From: Fen-1254 sp963778945 | Lineage (GTDB): Bacteria > Bacteroidota > Ignavibacteria > UBA10030 | DNA length: 64,000 bases | NCBI GenBank assembly: GCA_963778945.1 | Contig: CAVZWL010000013.1 | Span: 62,001-126,000, forward strand | Reading direction: 5' to 3' | Part shown: positions 1 through 9,940 of the stretch, in pieces | How positions within the stretch are numbered: position 1 is the stretch's first letter | Layout of the letters: each line of letters begins with the position of its first letter | Translations under genes and position numbers: made by a program | The notes under the pieces: generated by a model | Told to the model about the DNA's origin: nothing | The model's input: the letters and a program-made list of their open reading frames with translations, nothing else | The model's database searches: none

Positions 1-1519
1 GAAACCGATTGTTTGACGCCATACCGTCCTGAGCCGATAATACCCAAAAGCAAAATTGCGAGTCCGATATGAGAAAGCGATCCGCCGATAAATTTCGGCT
101 GTTCACGAAGAATACGATATCCGTGCTTCAAAGCCATACAAAGTGCAAAGAGAGAGGAAAAAATCAGCGCACCCGCGCCGAAATCACGCAGCCCAATTGC
201 GATACACGGCAAGCGTTCCGGCAGCAGCAATACATAGATGGAATCCAAAGATTTTTTCAAAAAAGACCGCCGGTCTTCCTGATTCCATTGCAGAGCAAGA
301 GTGCCGCCCAAGAGAAACGTCAGGAGCACCGCAAGAGGCAATGTCGTTTTATCATAAAAGGAAGGTTCAAGTGCGGATTTTGAAAACAGCGGCATACTCG
401 TACCGAACAGAATGATGGCCGCACATGCCCCGAGAACGAGAAGAGCGAACGAAAGAATCGATTCTCGCGTGGAAAATCCCATGGGCGGCTGGTCTGCATG
501 CAGGTCATTCCGCCGCCGCCAGAGCATACCGAATCCGGCGACGACAACGACAGCAAGCCAGAAGAACGAGCAGAACATAGGCAAATGTCCCGGGATCGAC
601 AAAAGAATGTACCGATGAATTGGCAAGAATTCCGCTGCGCGTAAGAAACGTACTGTACACGACAAGCAAATATGCCAGAATGGCCAGGACGAAATTCGTA
701 CGGACTAATTTCCCCGTAACTATTTGAACGAGCATCGTATGAACAAGAATAATTGTGACTATCCATGGGACGAGAGATGAGTTTTCCACCGGATCCCAGC
801 CCCACCAGCCGCCCCAGCCAAGAACGCCGTATGCCCAATATCCGCCGAGCATCAATCCGGCGCCCAAAGCAAGTGCGCTGAAAAGCACCCACGGCAAAGC
901 AGAATTCATCCAATTCTTATAATTTCTCTGCCCTAAAGCGGCAACAGCAAGAACAAACGGAACGGCAAGGGAAGAAAATCCAAGAAACAACATAGGAGGA
1001 TGAATAATCATCCAAAAATTTTGCAGCAGCGGGTTCAAGCCGTGTCCGTCCAGCGGTACAAATCCTTTTTCCACACCTGCCTGAGCCTGCCAGATATATT
1101 CAAACGGAGATTTGATTGCAATGAGAAGAAGTAAGAAAACCGAGAACGATGCTGTATGTTGTCATCACCTCAGCTTCGATATTTTTCCGGACACTGTATC
1201 GAAGAAGGACCAAGCCGATGAGCGATGTAAACAATGCCCATAGCATAAAACTGCCTTCCTGTCCCGCCCAAAATGTCGTGATAAGAAGTGAAAATGGAAG
1301 ATCCCTCGAACTGTAATTCATGACATAATTGAATTCGAACCGATGCTGAACAATAAACAGCATCAGCAAAGCCGACGCTAACAATGTTCCGGTTATTGCT
1401 GTAAAAAAAGCGCTTTGAGCAATGAAGCGAAGACTGTTGTTTTTTATCGAAACATAATAGAGACATCCTGAAGCAACTGCTGATGCGAGTGCGATCCAGA
1501 CGACGACTGAGCCAATCAT
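1..1519 (-). CDS. ccmF: Cytochrome c-type biogenesis protein CcmF, 3'-truncated by window edge, two frameshifts
   Basis: This is the membrane haem lyase subunit of cytochrome c maturation system I, which attaches haem to CXXCH motifs on the outer face of the inner membrane. The tryptophan-rich WWGWDPVEN haem-handling motif lies near nt 782-811. The N-terminal part, nt 1519 to about 1125, carries several membrane helices and the typical GQEGSFMLW stretch. The reading frame then shifts near 1125 (a later frame gives SPFEYIWQAQAG and VEKGFVPLDGHGLNP) and again near 555. CcmF-like sequence continues to nt 1, so the C-terminus is outside the window. The start ATG at 1519 has AAGGA about 8 nt upstream. 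Its position beside seven multihaem cytochrome genes fits its role. The breaks are probably sequencing errors, because a cell with this many c-type haems needs the lyase. Confidence 0.9.
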
Positions 1520-1617
1520 GCTATTTTCCTTTTATGACATGGACAAGTGATCCCCGATATAGAACATCGGAAATTTTCCGAAGGTTTCAAAGAGGTGCGG
1601 CGCATTTTATAAAACAA

Positions 1618-1675
1618 GTGTGCGGAAGATGGGCCTTCCGCACACGAAAAGAAAGCACCTTAAAGGTTTAGGTGC
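1618..1675 (-). terminator. Tandem hairpin terminators after the cytochrome cluster
   Basis: Two inverted repeats lie just past the stop of the gene ending at 1691. The first pairs GCACCT (1655-1660) with AGGTGC (1670-1675) and is followed on the minus strand by TTTCTTTTC. The second pairs GTGTGCGGAAG (1618-1628) with CTTCCGCACAC (1635-1645) and is followed by TTGTTTTATAAAATG. Both look like intrinsic terminators for the minus-strand cytochrome cluster and separate it from ccmF. Confidence 0.7.
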
Positions 1676-1690
1676 GTTTTAATTGTATTT

Positions 1691-2972
1691 TTATTTGTTA
1701 AGTTCAGCGATGGAATTATCCAGCAATGCCTTAAAATATTCGTAATTGTGTATGCCATGGCTCTTATCATTATAGATTTGCTGAAGATTCCACAATGCAC
1801 CTGCTTTTGCAGCCGGAACAATAACGAGAGGATTCGACGATCCTATTGATTTACCATAAACCTGACTCACCATCGACCAAACAGTATCGATACCGGTCAC
1901 GGCGTATGAAGCCCAGGGAGCAGCTTTACCAGCGGGCATCCATTTTCTTGTGATGTTTGTATCCATCATCAGTTTTCCAAGCTGATTAAGCTCTGCGATA
2001 ATGATCGTGCGTTTACCCCAATGAGCATCCGCCGCAGTGGCTGCAAGGCCTGTATGACAGCCGCTTACATTGCATCCGTTGACGTTGTACGAAGGAGACA
2101 TTGAATAGGCGGCTCGTATCTTTTACTGTAAATGTATGGCCGCCGTTTAAATCGACGCTGTTCACTGTAGCCATGTGACACTGTTCACAGCCGATAGGAT
2201 TGCCATTCATATACGTCGAATGCTGAGAATTTGTATAGCCCGAATATCCGGTAAACTCAAAACCGCCGAAACCAAGCAGTGTCTGCGCCATTTCTCCGGA
2301 TACGTGATTATTCCATCTTGCCGTGTAGATCTTAGCCGTATCGGTTGGATTTGTTTTCGAAGGATCCGGCTGCCAGGAAGGCGGATTCGAAGTAAAAGGG
2401 GTCGATGTCATACGGGGTTGATGGCATTTAACGCATAAGTTTGATGCAGAAGTACTGTTCCATACCTTCGTCGACTGATTGGCAAGAAGCGTAAAAATAT
2501 TGACTGCACCGGAATCCCGGACCGTGAAATTGCCGCGTGAATGCGGCATATGGCACGTAAAGCAGCCTGGAGGAGAAGCTTGCGGAAAAGCTTGACTTGC
2601 CAGCGGGCCGGATGAGGCATGTAAATTAAATGTCTCATTGGCAAAACCGCGATTATAACGATCGACAAACCCTTCATTTGTATGGCAGCCTGCACATGTA
2701 GTCGTATTTTGAACATCTTCGCCTCCTGCAAAATGAATGGAAGCATCGATATTCTATGACCTTTGCAAGCAAATCATAAGTAGGATTAAAATCCTGATTA
2801 TGACAGTTTGCACAGATGATGCCGGGGGCAAAACCTTCAAGATCCGAGGCGTTTGCATTTTGACCGCTCGGGCCAGTTGGCCCATTGGACCGCGACAGCC
2901 TCCCCATAACCCTGCAATCACCAGAAGAGTGACAATGCAAAGCATAAAAGTAAAATTTTTTCTTTCCAGCAT
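1691..2972 (-). CDS. Lipoprotein multihaem cytochrome c with collagen-like GPxGPxG segment, three frameshifts
   Basis: This is a predicted outer-membrane or cell-surface cytochrome, the last gene of the porin-cytochrome cluster. The start at 2972 follows GAGGT about 7 nt upstream and opens a hydrophobic signal ending in a Cys (WGGC), a plausible though imperfect lipobox. A short collagen-like GPMGPTGPSGQ stretch comes directly after the Cys. Haem-binding motifs in order are CANCH, CAGCH, CFTCH, CVKCH, CEQCH and one CX4CH (CNVSGCH), so about six haems in about 427 codons. The frame changes near 2890 (in a GGGCC run), 2750 and 2100. Each time the cytochrome reading continues in another frame, so I treat it as one gene. 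I do not recognise a named family. Surface exposure is inferred from the lipobox and neighbours. Confidence 0.75.
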
Positions 2973-3040
2973 AGACTTACCTCATCTATTATTATTTAGA
3001 GATATAATTTAGAATTTACTATTATTATTCTATTCGTCAT

Positions 3041-3909
3041 TCAACGAAATGGCGCCGCTCCGCTCGCAAGATCGATCATGCCGTTCATATGTTTCGCTTT
3101 ATTCTTTATTTTACCCGTTGCATCCATAACATCGCCGTGACAGGTATAACAGTTTGTCAAGGCTGAAGGCTTATGTCCCGCCGGCGGATTGGTGTGGCAA
3201 TTTGTTCCGCACGTTGTTTGCGTTGACCCTCCCGTCCACACGGGTGCGATCGTACGTGCCGCTCATCACGGCAGCCGTATACACAGTCGTGTCCGGCGCT
3301 CCCGCTTTGGTAAGCTGCCATGCTCCATGACAAAATGTATTCGCACATGTAACGGCACTCAGGTTATAGGCCGGCGCCGGTGTGACGCCGTTGCTTTTCA
3401 CTTTTGCCAACGGATCATTGAAAACCACATATGCACGCCCCGTTGTATTAATATGGTTGGGATCATAGATGCTTGTCGGCATAGGATGACACATCGAGCA
3501 TGTCATGCTATGCGTCGTATAATTGCCGTTGCCCGTGAAATGGATAACATGTGCACCGACACCGATTGCTGCATTGGAAATATTACCATAACGATCCGGC
3601 GGCGGCGGCACGCCGTGACAGGTTGCACAGTTCTCCGGCCCATCCGGATTTGTATGGCAGGTCATACACGAAACACCCGAGATGCCGCCGTCATATTGAA
3701 GACCGTGACATTGCTGGCATCCCCGCATGTCATAATTATTGCCTGCGATAAATTTTCCGTGAAAATCGGCAGACGACGTATCGGTCCACCCTTGTTCATG
3801 AACTGTAATACCGCTCTGTGTTGCGGTCAGGCAAATCCTTCTTCAAATCGCTGCACGAGAGGGACAGGATCGCCGGTATAAAAATCGAATAAAAATATTT
3901 TGTTTTCAT
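3041..3909 (-). CDS. Lipoprotein multihaem cytochrome c, CxxxxCH...CXXCH type, two frameshifts
   Basis: This is a predicted lipoprotein cytochrome of about 289 codons. The start at 3909 gives a signal ending LSLSC, then SDLKK, consistent with lipidation. Haem motifs in order are CQQCH, CMTCH, CATCH, CSMCH, CANTFCH (CX4CH), CGTNCH (CX3CH) and CYTCH, about seven haems. The CX4CH followed by CXXCH pattern with adjacent HG and HTNPP resembles the Geobacter CxxxxCH/CXXCH repeat family of outer-surface cytochromes. The frame shifts near 3810 (after the signal region) and near 3240 (before CGTNCH). It lies 15 bp after the 14-haem gene and 68 bp before the next lipoprotein cytochrome, so the genes are probably co-transcribed. 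Its electron-transfer partners are not shown by sequence. Confidence 0.75.
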
Positions 3910-3924
3910 ACTCGTTCCATCCTC

Positions 3925-5161
3925 TCAATTATGGCAATACCCGCAAAACCGCTGTCCTTTGATTCCCGTCGGCCTTGCATTCGGGTCGGTATGGCACACA
4001 TAGCAATTTGCGCCCGGATCGGAATGCCAGCGTCCATGTTGATTTGCCATAAACCCGATTGCATGGGTTTTGGGATTTGTTCCTTTCATGCCGTCCGGAT
4101 CCATATGGCATGTAACACAGACCGGATCCGCTCCATCGGCGCTGTGGCAGGCCGCACACGATTCGATATCGCGCTTTGCAAGCCGCGCATGTTCTCCTCC
4201 ACCCGATCCGACACCGATTGTCGTGAAACCGGCAATGGAATGTGATGCAGGTTTAAAGGACTTCCTGATTGACATTTCCTCCGGCCTGATGGCACGGCGT
4301 ACAGAACTGTTCGGTACTGTGGCATGTTTTACATTCGATAGTTTTTGCGCGAGCGTCGACGCCGTGTGTAAACCGGTAATTCAGGTCGTGCACTTTCTCG
4401 ATCACCATGCTTTGTCCGCGGTCGTTTGAAGAGATGCGCGGAGAATGCGCAGATATCATATCTTTTCCCGGCACTGTCACTTCAACGAGACCGGATCCGT
4501 TGTGGCAGTCGGTACATGTTTCCTGCGAATGGCAGGCGCCGCAGGAAGCGTTATTGACACGCGCAGCAAATTTATGTTCGCGTATAAAATCCGTCCGGTT
4601 ATGCCCCGCCGGACGCAGCGATGCAAGATTTGTATGACAGACCGCACAATCGTCCTTCACTTTTACACCGTCGTGGCAGGAAGCACATGTTTTCATTGCC
4701 GGTACATTTTCAGTTACGGAAACCTTGTCGTTGTCTAAATTTGTATGGCATTTTTGGCATTCGATTTTTCGTCCATCCGCATGCGACTGATGACTGAAGT
4801 TCAATTCGCGCACCGGATTGGATATTGCATACGTCGTTGAATCGGTGCTTGTGTGGCAGAACGTGCAATTCGTTTGCAGCGCATCTTCGTGGCACGGCCG
4901 GCATGCGGACATTTTTGCGAAAAGATTATCCGACGCCGCGCTGCTCGTCAATGCATTCGTATGACAGTCGATGCATTGCGCTCCCACTTCATCGACATGC
5001 TTTTTATGATTGAATTTAATTTTATTCTGAACTGAAGATCCATCCCCGGCGGAGAATGCAGATGTGCTTATTGTCCCGATGGCGACAAGAAGCAATACTC
5101 CAACGGACACGATAGAGCGTCTGTTCAGTTTCCTTGCGGTATAGTACGTATTGGTCATCAT
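3925..5161 (-). CDS. Periplasmic 14-haem c-type cytochrome, one frameshift
   Basis: This is a predicted soluble periplasmic electron carrier. The N-terminus has a Sec signal with a hydrophobic core around residues 16-36 and no lipobox Cys. Fourteen CXXCH motifs follow: CIDCH, CRPCH, CTFCH, CQKCH, CASCH, CAVCH, CGACH, CTDCH, CKTCH and CTPCH in the first frame, then CAACH, CVTCH, CYVCH and CGYCH after a frameshift near 4262. Repeated FxHKxH/FSHQSH stretches ahead of motifs look like distal haem ligands of the cytochrome c7/c3 type. The gene starts 9 bp after the stop of the beta-barrel gene, so the two are very likely translated from one mRNA. By analogy with MtrA or the Geobacter periplasmic conduit cytochromes it may plug into the barrel. 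That is inference from context, since the haem number differs from both. Confidence 0.85.
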
Positions 5162-5170
5162 AGCACTCTT

Positions 5171-6488
5171 TTAGAAAATGTTTAATTGATGACTGAAGAA
5201 ATAGCTGGCCCGGACAAAAAGGCGCAGATCGTTGCTATAAATGGAATTCGTCAGCCATTGCACCTGCGTATCGATGGAAAGCACTGCGACCGGACGGTAC
5301 ACGACTCCCGCCCCGATGCTGAGCGCATCGGTCAGTGCATCTGTGCTCTCCAATCTATAATGTGCATAACTCAGAAGGATTGTAGGAGTCAGCATGTTGT
5401 TCAACAGCGGATATCCGGCATTCGCTGAAACTGCCGCTAATTGACCCGCGTAGCCCGTATTCCATGCAACATTGGCGGATACGTATTTGGTATTGCCGCC
5501 GATCGTCACCCGATTCGATGTCTCTCCGTCTCCGTACGAAACGGATCCGTACCGGCCGTATACTTGAATATTCTTGTCGACAGCATATTCGACTCCCGCA
5601 TCATATTCGACCAGCGTATTGTATGCAAAGACCCAGAAGATGGAATTGTACTGAAGCAGCGGTTCACGCTGTATGTACTCCCCGGTCAGAGACAACGGAG
5701 CGCAAATTCTGAAACGCGTGAAGACCTGCTCGCGCGACATTTGCTCCTGTAAAATATCATAATCGTAGCGCAGAGAAGCGGAGAACCAGTCATAATCGAT
5801 ATTGGCATCGCCGCTGACATATTCTTCCGCAGCCGGCGATGAAGTGATTTCTACGTTTTGAATTGCGAAGGTCGAATCGTGCGCGCGTTCGGCCCAGTAT
5901 GATTCCGGCAGTTCGTTCTTGCGCATATAACTGACGGAGAAGGCGCCCCACTCGAAAGGGGCTGCGCTGACCTGGCCGCCGAACATCGTATTGTGACGCT
6001 TATCTCCAATGAGCTCTAATTTATCGTCCTCCTGCGGAAGCAGCCCTCCATATCCCGTTAACTTTAATTGCGTCTCGAATAAGCGGACCGATGCAATTCC
6101 TCCGTCCAGAGTTCCGACGCCGACGCCGGCAAAAACCGGAATACGCCCGATCGAAACATCTGCTGCATTCAACAGTCCGGCATATTTTAAATAAAAATTG
6201 TACGCACGCATCTCGCCTTCATACTGCAGCGGACCCGCAAAATCATTAAATCCCTGTAAGATATGTATGGAAGGAAAGTTGTTCTCCCGAAATCGAAATC
6301 TGGGCGGTCTGATAGCCGAAAAGATGACGCGACGATTGGCCTACGGAATCCTGCTGCTGCCAGCCGTAGGCGGATGATACCAAACGCATCTGGAACATTT
6401 GACCGAACGCCTCGGATCCGCAGAAGAAGCAAACCGCAGCCGCTGCAAGCGTTAAAAATTTGGCATTGAGCCTCGTTGTGATTTTCAT
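5171..6488 (-). CDS. Outer-membrane beta-barrel protein of a porin-cytochrome conduit, one frameshift
   Basis: The start at 6488 (MKITTRLN) gives a cleavable signal ending near EAFGQ. The mature part of about 415 residues has no hydrophobic helices. It alternates polar and aromatic residues with many Tyr/Gly-rich strands (for example YGRYGSVSYGDGE and ASVRLFETQLKLTGYG) and ends in SHQLNIF, an aromatic C-terminal residue as in many outer-membrane barrels. The frame shifts near 6262, in a GGGATTT stretch. The barrel is upstream of and tightly linked to the 14-haem and two lipoprotein cytochromes, an arrangement that matches trans-outer-membrane porin-cytochrome complexes (MtrCAB, or the Geobacter Omb-Oma-Omc type). 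Sequence alone does not show relation to MtrB, and strand count was not computed. A plain porin remains possible. Confidence 0.75.
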
Positions 6489-6595
6489 AACGTTCTCTTC
6501 TTTCGATTGATGACATTCACCAATCATGATTATAGAACACTCTCCAGCGTTGGACGGCGCCGGGGAAAAACGCCGTCACAATTAAAGTTCAAACA

Positions 6596-7111
6596 TTATC
6601 CTTTTGGAATCGGATGCTTAATCTTCGCCCACATCTCGTCGAATTTAAATTCTTTTATTGTAGGGCTCTTTGCGTTGTGGCATTGTTTGCATGTTTTTTC
6701 CATAGCAGCTTTGTCTTTGAAATCCGACAATCCTGCTGCAACAGCTTTGGCATGATCTTTCATCACTGCCATATTCTTGTAATCCGATCCGGCGCCGTGG
6801 CACGATTCGCACTGCACACCGTCGGCAATCAATTTTGGATCCGCAGTAATGGCATGACATTCAAGACATTCCGGCGATTCGGAAGGCGCTTTTGTTATTC
6901 CTTTTTCTTTAGCAATTTTTTCTGCGGCCGGCGATTTTAATGTTTCGAATGCTTGTGCATGGGGACTTTTTTGCCAAACATCAAATTGTTTTCCCATTTT
7001 TTCAGTTTGATGGCACATCTTGCATATTTTTACCCCGACATATTTATGCTGTGCATTCAATGTTCCCGTTATCAAGATCATAACGACAATGAGGAATTTG
7101 AAAATTCGCAT
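6596..7111 (-). CDS. Tetrahaem cytochrome c554-like protein
   Basis: This is a small periplasmic electron carrier of 171 residues with a Sec signal ending near LNAQ. Four haem motifs are visible: CKMCH (about residue 30), CLECH (about 82), CESCH (about 100) and CKQCH (about 141). The N-terminal YVGVKICKMCH and the WQKSPHAQAFETL segment are hallmarks of the cytochrome c554 / c-prime family, in which SPHAxA supplies a conserved His. A strong AGGAGGA ribosome-binding site lies 6 nt before the ATG. It stands between the outer-membrane conduit cluster (107 bp downstream) and the bc-complex operon (301 bp upstream), a natural position for a periplasmic shuttle between them. That role is inferred. 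Confidence 0.85.
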   Translation of the reverse strand: MRIFKFLIVVMILITGTLNAQHKYVGVKICKMCHQTEKMGKQFDVWQKSPHAQAFETLKSPAAEKIAKEKGITKAPSESPECLECHAITADPKLIADGVQCESCHGAGSDYKNMAVMKDHAKAVAAGLSDFKDKAAMEKTCKQCHNAKSPTIKEFKFDEMWAKIKHPIPKG

Positions 7112-7412
7112 ATGCTCCTCCTAAAAAATGTTTTTTAAAGATTCCTTACCTTTAATACGTCGCTTTGTATTTCTCTCAATGTAGCTCAATCAATCAAACG
7201 CATCAAAAATCCTGCCAATTTTTTTACATGTAGAATATTTATACATTGATTATTTCACGCATCAATACTTCATTTTTTCTTAAAAAACAATAACAATCAA
7301 ACCTATATGAATATAAATCCGTTTATCATTCCACATTTTTTCACATATTTCACATAATTGAGAAAAATTTCCAAGTATTGCTATTGCATATAAATTCAAC
7401 ATTCTTAGCTTA
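7112..7412. promoter_or_regulatory. A/T-rich intergenic region, likely promoter of the c554/conduit unit
   Basis: This 300-bp gap between two minus-strand genes is strongly A/T-rich. It presumably holds the promoter for the gene starting at 7111 and the end of the upstream operon. I see the AGGAGG ribosome-binding site next to 7111 but no convincing promoter boxes, operator palindrome or terminator hairpin. Confidence 0.3.
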
Positions 7413-8870
7413 TTATATTCCGTTCTTCTTCCGCTCAAGACGCCGTACGAATGCATAAAGTGATATAGCTAAAATTGTGATGATAATTGTTGCAATAGCC
7501 AGCCCAATTCTTCTAAAGAAATATTCGTGAATTGCAGATTGAGATTCGGTTTCCACTAAATCCGCCGTTTTCAATCCATTATCGACCACTTCTTTAAACT
7601 TCGCTTCATTGAAGGCGTGAACCATGGTTCTTGACTGCAACCGTGCCTGCCGAATATCTCGAAGCTTATATTTTGCTTCGCTTATCTCCATCCCTTTCTG
7701 TTCGGCTTCATCGACTAATGCTTTGGCATGTTCCTCGCTGCTTTCCAATGTATCAATCAATCCGCGCATAGCTTTTGCCGCTCTATAACCGTTGGGATTC
7801 TGCTCTGCAGTGTGACATCTGCTGCAGACTGCTTCCGGGGCAATACCCAGGAGCTTATCGGTGGCAGCAACGATTTCATGGTTGCTGTGGCAAGTTTCAC
7901 ATTCAGGTAGTTTTCGCTCCTCATAAGCTTTTTTATGCGGGCTGGATGCGAACAGTTCTGCATTGAGCGCATGGCACGTTCCGCACACTTGCGAGATTGA
8001 TTCGATGCCCGGCGGCATCGCACCATGGTTTCCGTGGCAATTGTTGCATGCAGGCGCGCCGGGGTCGTGCTTTTGCAGGACCGCTATTCCATGAACACTC
8101 TTAGCATACTTTTCGTACTGATCGGTTGGAATTTTATATTCCTTCATATATGCCGCGTTGGAATGACACTTGGCACAGGTTCCCGGCAAATTCGAAAAAT
8201 AGACATTCGATTTAACATCCTTCACGGCTCGAATATCGTGACTGCCATGACAGCTTGCGCATTGTGCGGTTTTCGGATCGCCTTTTCCGTTTCGCATACC
8301 GTGAACACTCGTGCGGTATTTTTCCAATTGATCCACCGGCAGAGACGGATTATAGGAGCGCATAAAAGCAACATCGGCATGGCATCGAGCGCATGTCTTG
8401 ACCACGTTTAATGGATAGACCGGAGATGATGCGTTTTTCACCGAAACAATTCCGTGTGCATTATGACATGTTGTGCACTGAACGATATATTCTTTTCCTT
8501 TAAGAGCCGGTTTGGCATGAACGCTCGCCTGCAGGTTTTCCCACTGATTCGTCGGCAGTGCAGAACCGAAAGACTTCATTTTTTCTTGAGAACCATGACA
8601 TGAAGCACAGAGGCGGGAGATATCATCGCCTTTTGGCCTGCCGATGAATCCGGACTTTTTATCCATCGCCTGTTCCATGTCGTCTGTTTTGGAATTCCCG
8701 CCATGACACCCTGCGCATGTTATTCCTTTTTGGCGATGAATGTCGAGATTAAAAAGCTTCGACGGACTATCTTCGGTATTCTTATGGCACTCAAAACATT
8801 GATCCTGTGCATGCACTTTCGGCGGTAGAACAAGAAAGGCGAAAATAAACGGGAGAAGGAATTTTTTCAT
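7413..8870 (-). CDS. Membrane-anchored 11-haem c-type cytochrome of the bc complex
   Basis: This is the last gene of the bc-type operon. I chose the ATG at 8870 because it overlaps the cytochrome b stop as ATGA and opens a clean signal (MKKFLLPF...). Eleven CXXCH motifs follow: CFECH, CAGCH, CASCH, CTTCH, CARCH, CASCH, CAKCH, CNNCH, CGTCH, CETCH and CSRCH. The repeated SVHGxxxxxGxP segments resemble the doubled-CXXCH and NrfB/octahaem-like modules seen with quinol-oxidising complexes. A helical region without haems (about residues 355-445) leads to one membrane segment near the C-terminus (about 452-473) and a basic tail. It probably replaces cytochrome c1 or f as electron acceptor from the Rieske protein, on the periplasmic face of the inner membrane. 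Confidence 0.85.
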   Translation of the reverse strand: MKKFLLPFIFAFLVLPPKVHAQDQCFECHKNTEDSPSKLFNLDIHRQKGITCAGCHGGNSKTDDMEQAMDKKSGFIGRPKGDDISRLCASCHGSQEKMKSFGSALPTNQWENLQASVHAKPALKGKEYIVQCTTCHNAHGIVSVKNASSPVYPLNVVKTCARCHADVAFMRSYNPSLPVDQLEKYRTSVHGMRNGKGDPKTAQCASCHGSHDIRAVKDVKSNVYFSNLPGTCAKCHSNAAYMKEYKIPTDQYEKYAKSVHGIAVLQKHDPGAPACNNCHGNHGAMPPGIESISQVCGTCHALNAELFASSPHKKAYEERKLPECETCHSNHEIVAATDKLLGIAPEAVCSRCHTAEQNPNGYRAAKAMRGLIDTLESSEEHAKALVDEAEQKGMEISEAKYKLRDIRQARLQSRTMVHAFNEAKFKEVVDNGLKTADLVETESQSAIHEYFFRRIGLAIATIIITILAISLYAFVRRLERKKNGI

Positions 8871-9940
8871 GCCAGCCACCCTATAATTGTGAGAATGATA
8901 ATGTAGATGACTGCGAATAAACCGAGATAATTGACAAACCGGTTTTGTTCACCTCGGGCGCTTTTCGCATCCCAAAACGGCACCAGCGTCCACAACACTC
9001 CGGCTGCACCAAATAATCCTATGCCTAAAACTTCCCCGTCAAGGATCCATAATTTTCCCGGTATGAATTTCAGCGTCTGGAACATATAGAGGAAGTACCA
9101 CTCGGGCTTGATGCCTGCGGGGGCCGGGGCAAAGGCATCTGCTTTTTTCCCCAATTCCCATGGGAAAAAAACCGCTAAAATTGCTAAAAGATTCAAGACC
9201 AGCAGCCACAATGAAATATCTCGAAGCAGGAAGTTCGGGAAAAACGGCATAGTTTTTTGCTCAGAATCATTTTTCCAATGGAACGGTTCGCTCATCCCCT
9301 GCCGCTGGACAAGAAGAAGATGAATTCCCAGAAAAACCGTAAAGATACCCGGCAGAACAGCCACATGGAAGCCAAAGAATCGGGAAAGAGTCGCTCCCGT
9401 AACGTCATCACCGCCGCGTAAAAAAATCATCAAAGGTTTACCGACAACTGGCACCACACCGGCAATATCGGTTCCGACTTTCGTTGCGAAAAATGCCAGT
9501 TCATTCCACGGCAGCAAATATCCGCTAAAGCCGAATCCCAGCAGCACAAAGAACATAAGCATTCCCGTGATCCATGTTATTTCCCTCGGCTTGCGGTACG
9601 CTTTTTCAAAATAGACGCTGAACATATGAATCATTGCGGAGAGTATGAACAGGTTCGCCGTCCAGCTATGGATTGAGCGGATGAGCCAGCCAAATTGCAC
9701 TTTCGACATAATAAAATGGATGCTTTCGAATGCGAGCTCCTCCCCGCTCTTATAATAGAGCAGCAGGAGAATGCCTGTGACCACCTGAATAATGAAGAGA
9801 AAAAGCGAGACACCGCCGAAATAGTACCATACCGAATGCCGGTGAACGGGAACATATTTCTTTCCCATATACTCCACCAGCCCTTCGATCTCTATGCGCT
9901 CGTCAACCCAGTCGTACATCTTTTTAAGAAATGTCTTCAT
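8867..9940 (-). CDS. Cytochrome b of a Rieske/cytochrome b complex
   Basis: This is the quinol-oxidising dihaem membrane subunit, 357 residues, in the undivided form with N- and C-terminal parts in one chain. Haem ligand His pairs lie on helices near residues 90-115 (RSIHSW, IHMFSVYF) and 195-210 (FFGFHVAVLPG, FLGIHLLLV). The Qo-site PEWY motif is present in KPEWYFLYM around residue 280. The start ATG at 9940 overlaps the Rieske stop (ATGA), and its stop overlaps the start of the 11-haem gene, so the three products are probably made in step. It most likely oxidises menaquinol, given the lineage. It lies in a larger operon with two other cytochrome-based quinol-oxidoreductase-like proteins. 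Confidence 0.93.
   Translation of the reverse strand: MKTFLKKMYDWVDERIEIEGLVEYMGKKYVPVHRHSVWYYFGGVSLFLFIIQVVTGILLLLYYKSGEELAFESIHFIMSKVQFGWLIRSIHSWTANLFILSAMIHMFSVYFEKAYRKPREITWITGMLMFFVLLGFGFSGYLLPWNELAFFATKVGTDIAGVVPVVGKPLMIFLRGGDDVTGATLSRFFGFHVAVLPGIFTVFLGIHLLLVQRQGMSEPFHWKNDSEQKTMPFFPNFLLRDISLWLLVLNLLAILAVFFPWELGKKADAFAPAPAGIKPEWYFLYMFQTLKFIPGKLWILDGEVLGIGLFGAAGVLWTLVPFWDAKSARGEQNRFVNYLGLFAVIYIIILTIIGWLA

Noticed and set aside
3189..3881. Long plus-strand open frame opposite a cytochrome gene
   Set aside because: It mirrors the real minus-strand multihaem gene. Its composition is His/Cys/Arg-rich in a way expected of an antisense shadow, and it has no ribosome-binding site or family motif.
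1691..6488. The split cytochrome genes as true pseudogenes or separate small cytochromes
   Set aside because: Haem motifs and signals continue in order across the breaks, the breaks lie in or next to short homopolymers, and the same pattern affects unrelated housekeeping genes.
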